A stretch of 64,000 nucleotides of DNA from Fodinibius sp. Rm-B-1B1-1. Its GTDB lineage: Bacteria > Bacteroidota > Rhodothermia > Balneolales > Balneolaceae. Where the stretch lies: positions 558,001 to 622,000 of the forward strand of contig NZ_JBCFYD010000002.1 in the NCBI RefSeq assembly GCF_038594945.1, written 5' to 3'. Positions within the stretch are counted from its first letter, which is position 1; each line of letters opens with the position of its first letter. Under the pieces are notes generated by a model. The model did not search any database, was not told where the DNA came from, and was given only the letters and a program-made list of their open reading frames with translations. Shown piece after piece: positions 60,629 to 64,000 of the stretch. Position numbers and translations under genes: made by a program.

Positions 60629-61274
60629 CGCGGCCATTCTTATTTGTGCTCCTGCAACAGCTTATCCACAATCTGTACATAGAACCTTTAGCCATAACAC
60701 AGATTATAACTTAGCTAATGGAATAAGCTATCATCAACCATTTGTTGCACTTAATGATACGCTGGGACAAGGTGTTAATACGGATCTACCCGATCCCTCG
60801 AGTGTATTATACAAGTCGATGATTATTCCGGGGTGGGGACAGATTGTAAATAAACAAGCTTGGAAGGTACCTATTGTATATGGCATATTAGGAGGATTGG
60901 GATATTTTAGTGTTCATTTGACGAAAAAATATCATGACTACAGAGCTGCGTATTATAATTTAAATCCGCGACCGCCATCAAATGAACCCCCAACTGATCA
61001 ACGTTTCGGTCCAACACCTTCGTATATTCCAGAGAATGCCAGTTTGGAACAAATTCGAAATCTCAGAAATGAGTATCGGAATAATCGCGATCTTGTTTAT
61101 GTAGGAATTGTTCTGGCTTATGGGCTAAATATTATAGATGCTTATGTGTTTGCACATATGCGTTCGTTTGATGTATCAGAAGATTTGAGTATGCGCCCTA
61201 CAATTAGTCCCGGTATTATGGCACAATCAAATGCGCCTGGTATAACACTTTCAATTGATTTAATTACTAAATAG
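60582..61274 (+). CDS. DUF5683-like membrane protein
   Basis: The reading frame overlaps the end of parB. I take ATG 60582 (MRSWIACSIFLSLFLSAAI), which gives a clear signal segment; an ATG at 60549 is also possible. Residues 70-110 carry SMIIPGWGQIVNKQAWKVP, the DUF5683 signature with the glycine/tryptophan-rich motif, followed by membrane segments near 95-112 and 165-185. Function unknown. It sits between parB and the LOG gene in one run. Confidence 0.82.
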   Translation: MRSWIACSIFLSLFLSAAILICAPATAYPQSVHRTFSHNTDYNLANGISYHQPFVALNDTLGQGVNTDLPDPSSVLYKSMIIPGWGQIVNKQAWKVPIVYGILGGLGYFSVHLTKKYHDYRAAYYNLNPRPPSNEPPTDQRFGPTPSYIPENASLEQIRNLRNEYRNNRDLVYVGIVLAYGLNIIDAYVFAHMRSFDVSEDLSMRPTISPGIMAQSNAPGITLSIDLITK

Positions 61275-61280
61275 ATCATT

Positions 61281-61982
61281 ATGAGTAGTAACGATATTAC
61301 GAAGCTGACAGTACCCGATAACTTTGGAGATAGCCATGACAGTGATGTATGGAGTATCTTCAAAATTATGGGAGAATTCGTGGAAGGGTATGACAAGCTG
61401 TTTAAAATAGGTCCTTGCGTTTCGGTGTTTGGGTCAGCGCGTACTAAAGAGGGAAATCCTTACTATGAGATGGCACGCCAAACGGCGAAAAAGATTACGG
61501 AACAGGGGTTTGGTGTTATTACGGGTGGGGGACCCGGTATTATGGAAGCGGCCAACAAAGGAGCACAAGAAGGAGGCGGTAAATCAGTAGGCCTGGGTAT
61601 TTCACTGCCTCACGAGCAGGGGGTTAACAGTTTTGTTGATCAAGAATACATTATTGATTTCCATTACTTTTTTGCCCGAAAAGTGATGTTTGTGAAATAT
61701 GCGCAGGGCTTTGTGGTGTTTCCCGGGGGATTTGGTACTTTAGATGAGTTTTTTGAGGCTTTAACGTTGATTCAAACTCGTAAGGTCAATGCTTTTCCTA
61801 TTGTATTAATCGGATCCGAATATTGGGAGGGCTTAATTGACTGGATTACCAATACGATGGTTTCTAATGGGACTATTGCTGAGGAGGATGTCGATCTTTT
61901 CCACTTAACGGATGATGAGGATGAAGCTGTAGAGATTATTTGTGATTTTTATCAGAAACATACACTAAGTCCCAATTTTTAG
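61281..61982 (+). CDS. LOG family protein (nucleotide 5'-monophosphate phosphoribohydrolase-like)
   Basis: A 233-residue protein with the LOG motifs GGGPGIMEAANKGAQEGGG and PGGFGTLDEFFEALT. Plant and bacterial LOG proteins hydrolyse nucleoside 5'-monophosphates to free base and ribose 5-phosphate, including cytokinin precursors. An N-terminal segment of about 50 residues is the long form. It lies 6 bases after the DUF5683 gene, so the parA-parB run may extend to it. Confidence 0.93.
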   Translation: MSSNDITKLTVPDNFGDSHDSDVWSIFKIMGEFVEGYDKLFKIGPCVSVFGSARTKEGNPYYEMARQTAKKITEQGFGVITGGGPGIMEAANKGAQEGGGKSVGLGISLPHEQGVNSFVDQEYIIDFHYFFARKVMFVKYAQGFVVFPGGFGTLDEFFEALTLIQTRKVNAFPIVLIGSEYWEGLIDWITNTMVSNGTIAEEDVDLFHLTDDEDEAVEIICDFYQKHTLSPNF

Positions 61983-62139
61983 GAGTTTATATTTAGAAAA
62001 AAAATGCTTATAAAACGAAACAAATTTAGGTTTTTGCAATACATAACCCATAATTAATGATTGTGGTGGTTTATTGCATTCATCACAGTAAACAATAAAA
62101 TACGCATGAATTAGTTTTACTTTTGTAAAATTCGTTTTA

Positions 62140-62147
62140 TACATTTG
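62140..62147 (+). promoter_or_regulatory. Bacteroidota-type -7 promoter box for the TPR gene
   Basis: TACATTTG matches TAnnTTTG and lies 36 bases before the ATG at 62184. A TTTTG at 62121-62125 lies upstream, again closer than the usual spacing. Confidence 0.35.
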
Positions 62148-62183
62148 CGTATTTGAAAACTTAATCCCAAAAAGAACGAACAA

Positions 62184-63206
62184 ATGAAATTGTTTAAATC
62201 AGGTATATCGATATTACTTCTTGGCTTATTTATGTTAGGATTAGGCCAAACGGCAGACGCGCAGGATCGCAGAGAGGCTGTTCAAACATATAACAATGCT
62301 CGAGAATTAGTGAATTCTGGTGAATATGAGCAGGCCATTGTGCAGTTCCAAAATGCTATAGAAGTGGCGAAGCAAATTGGTACAGAGGGGCAAGACATTG
62401 TGGAGCGAGCAGAGAAGAAATTACCGGAAGTATATCGTCAAATTGCTCTTGATAAGTATCGTACGTTTAAAAATGACCAAACGATTTCTAACCTTGATGC
62501 TACGATTGATGCCTTTGATGAGACCAAGGATGTAGCAGAAGAGTATGATAATTCTCCAATTGCAGATCAGGCTGATGGCGTTATTAATCAGTTGTTGTAT
62601 AGCAAGTCTATTGTTCAGTACAAGCAGCAAAACTTCAAAGATGCACTTGCTACGCTTGATCAACTTATAGAGCGAGATCCAAATTATGCTAAGGCATACT
62701 ATCAAAAAGGTATTGTACTCAAGAAAATTGAGGGCACCGAATTAGAGCGGTCTATGGAGCTTTTTGATAAAGCTATTGAGGTTGGGCAAAAAACTAATGA
62801 CTCACAGATTGTATCCCGAGCAACAACAGCAGCTCATGATGAGCTTGTTTATCGCGGTGCTTCTGCAACTGAAGATAAAAACTATTCTCGTGCTAAAGAA
62901 TTGTTAAATCGTGCCTTAGAGTATAATTCTAACTCAGCTGATGCACATTATCGTTTGGCTGAAGCGTATAATAAAACCCAGGATTGGCAACAGGCCGTAG
63001 ATCATTCTAAAGAAGCGCTTGGCTTTGAAACTGGTGGACGTACTGATAAAGCTAAGATTTATTTTGAGCTTGCAACGGCTTATCAAGGATTAGGACAAAA
63101 AGAAAATGCATGCGGTGCTTTTGGTAATGCTGCTTATGGTTCATTCAAATCCCCAGCTGAGCACCAAATGGAATATGAACTTGAATGTGAAAGTGCTACT
63201 GACTAA
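62184..63206 (+). CDS. Secreted or periplasmic TPR protein
   Basis: A 340-residue protein with a signal peptide (MKLFKSGISILLLGLFMLGL...ADA), followed by TPR units: NARELVNSGEYEQAIVQFQNA, YKQQNFKDALATLDQLIERD, and YRLAEAYNKTQDWQQAVDHSK among others. It is helical throughout and rich in Q, E and A. TPR proteins act as protein-protein scaffolds. Its partner is unknown. A strong terminator follows. Confidence 0.9.
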   Translation: MKLFKSGISILLLGLFMLGLGQTADAQDRREAVQTYNNARELVNSGEYEQAIVQFQNAIEVAKQIGTEGQDIVERAEKKLPEVYRQIALDKYRTFKNDQTISNLDATIDAFDETKDVAEEYDNSPIADQADGVINQLLYSKSIVQYKQQNFKDALATLDQLIERDPNYAKAYYQKGIVLKKIEGTELERSMELFDKAIEVGQKTNDSQIVSRATTAAHDELVYRGASATEDKNYSRAKELLNRALEYNSNSADAHYRLAEAYNKTQDWQQAVDHSKEALGFETGGRTDKAKIYFELATAYQGLGQKENACGAFGNAAYGSFKSPAEHQMEYELECESATD

Positions 63207-63238
63207 TTAAGTTTTCAATAATTTACTAACCTTCAAAA

Positions 63239-63262
63239 GGCCTCCCAGCGGAGGCCTTTTTT
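63239..63262 (+). terminator. Intrinsic terminator of the TPR gene
   Basis: GGCCTCC and GGAGGCC pair around a CAGC loop and are followed by TTTTTTATTT. Confidence 0.93.
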
Positions 63263-63350
63263 ATTTAAAGGATCTTCTCTTTTAAGTAAGCTATGCATTG
63301 ACTATTTTCAGCATCTAATTTTTGCCTTCAAACAAAACCATACTTTATTA

Positions 63351-64000
63351 ATGAGCTCAAAAAAATCCTCACTTGACGAGCTATGTGTAAACACGATTAG
63401 AACACTCTCGATTGATGCCGTGCAAGCAGCAGAATCAGGCCATCCGGGTATGCCCATGGGGATGGCTGATGCAGCCTATGTACTGTGGACAAAGTTTTTA
63501 AAGCATGATCCTGCTAATCCACGTTGGTATAATCGCGATCGGTTTATTCTTTCGGCGGGACATGGTTCTATGTTATTATATAGTTTATTGCATTTAACAG
63601 GTTACGATCTTTCCCTTCAAGAACTTAAAGACTTTCGTCAGTGGGGAAGTTTAACGCCTGGTCACCCAGAATATGGACTTACACCTGGTGTAGAAACAAC
63701 AACTGGCCCGCTTGGGCAGGGGTTTGCTACCGGTGTTGGAATGGCTATGGCTGAACGACACCTGGCCGCGAAATATAATAAAGATGGATTCCCTATCACC
63801 GACCATTATACCTACGGTATCGTAAGTGATGGAGATTTAATGGAAGGTATTTCGCAAGAAGCTGCTTCGTTGGCAGGCCATCTCGAACTCGGAAAGCTCA
63901 TTTATTTGTATGATGATAATGAGATTTCCATAGACGGAAGCACTGATCTTGCCTTCACCGAAGATGTTGAACAACGTTTTGATGCTGCCAAATGGCATAC
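63351..64000 (+). CDS. tkt: Transketolase, 5' part (cut by window edge)
   Basis: My hand translation from ATG 63351 gives 216 codons without a stop to the right edge. It reads [20 protein letters not shown], then [39 protein letters not shown] and [19 protein letters not shown], all thiamine-diphosphate and substrate motifs of transketolase, a pentose-phosphate pathway enzyme that moves two-carbon units. GHGS and the later DGDLMEG are the ThDP/metal region. The C-terminal part lies outside. Confidence 0.95.
   Translation, partial: MSSKKSSLDELCVNTIRTLSIDAVQAAESGHPGMPMGMADAAYVLWTKFLKHDPANPRWYNRDRFILSAGHGSMLLYSLLHLTGYDLSLQELKDFRQWGSLTPGHPEYGLTPGVETTTGPLGQGFATGVGMAMAERHLAAKYNKDGFPITDHYTYGIVSDGDLMEGISQEAASLAGHLELGKLIYLYDDNEISIDGSTDLAFTEDVEQRFDAAKWH

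Noticed and set aside
1-64000. tRNA, rRNA, riboswitch or prophage genes
   Set aside because: I looked for conserved tRNA arms, rRNA segments and phage structural genes and saw none; short or divergent RNAs could still be missed without a covariance search.

Overview
The window looks like chromosome from a moderately AT-rich member of the Bacteroidota/FCB group. Balneolota (Balneolaceae-like) is my best guess, an inference from gene content and style. Supporting signs are a complete set of single-copy housekeeping genes, candidate Bacteroidota-type -7 promoter boxes (TAnnTTTG) upstream of two genes, rarely obvious ribosome binding sites, and carotenoid-type genes. No rRNA, tRNA, CRISPR array, insertion sequence or prophage was recognised.

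Positions 1-19600 are a sedentary chromosomal integron, and the array continues off the left edge. The integrase gene intI (18641-19600, +) lies at the right end and faces away from the array, with a candidate attI at about 18425-18450. Twenty attC sites were located by their inverted 7-base core sites. Nearly all are 126-131 bp and share a conserved stem (GCGCATAA near one end, TTAATGCGC near the other), as expected of one lineage-specific family comparable to the VCRs of Vibrio. Counting from attI there are 20 complete cassettes and one cut by the window edge. Most genes read on the minus strand, away from attI. Recognisable products are an HNH endonuclease, a PIN-like nuclease with a zinc ribbon, a HEPN-motif protein, a Crp-like regulator with an FMN reductase, DUF6064, DUF2306 and DUF1579-like proteins, and an ABM-fold monooxygenase. 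Many others are small proteins with one or a few membrane segments and no assignable function. Oddities are a 359-bp attC whose loop contains an 86-codon reading frame, a 260-bp attC, a 76-bp attC of a different family, a divergent attC, a cassette with no convincing gene, a degenerate tandem attC, a Crp-like gene with no ATG, and genes facing against the array.

Positions 19665-64000 are ordinary chromosome. Blocks include bioB, an esterase, a response regulator, a CBS protein and trmH; an xerC-hpf-hprK run with an M23 peptidase downstream; carotenoid-type genes (GT2 glycosyltransferase, CrtC-like hydratase, acyltransferase, and a CrtI-like oxidoreductase further on); an O-methyltransferase and an FKBP isomerase; membrane proteins and a large M28 peptidase; an SDR, a PLP decarboxylase and endonuclease V; mgtE-thyA-folA; an HD hydrolase, a thioesterase and an M42 peptidase; tsaC-mfd; Bat-type genes (DUF58, BatD-like, VWA) interrupted by a convergent M23 lipoprotein; ald; parA-parB-DUF5683-LOG; a TPR protein; and the start of transketolase.

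The integron is the accessory, fast-changing part: intI is expected to insert cassettes at attI and shuffle them through attC, and several cassettes resemble defence modules. The flanking region is stable core genome for cofactor and nucleotide synthesis, envelope maintenance, repair and chromosome segregation. Intergenic repeats (two copies of a TGTCATCCTG hairpin element and a 132-bp palindrome) are scattered through the core part.
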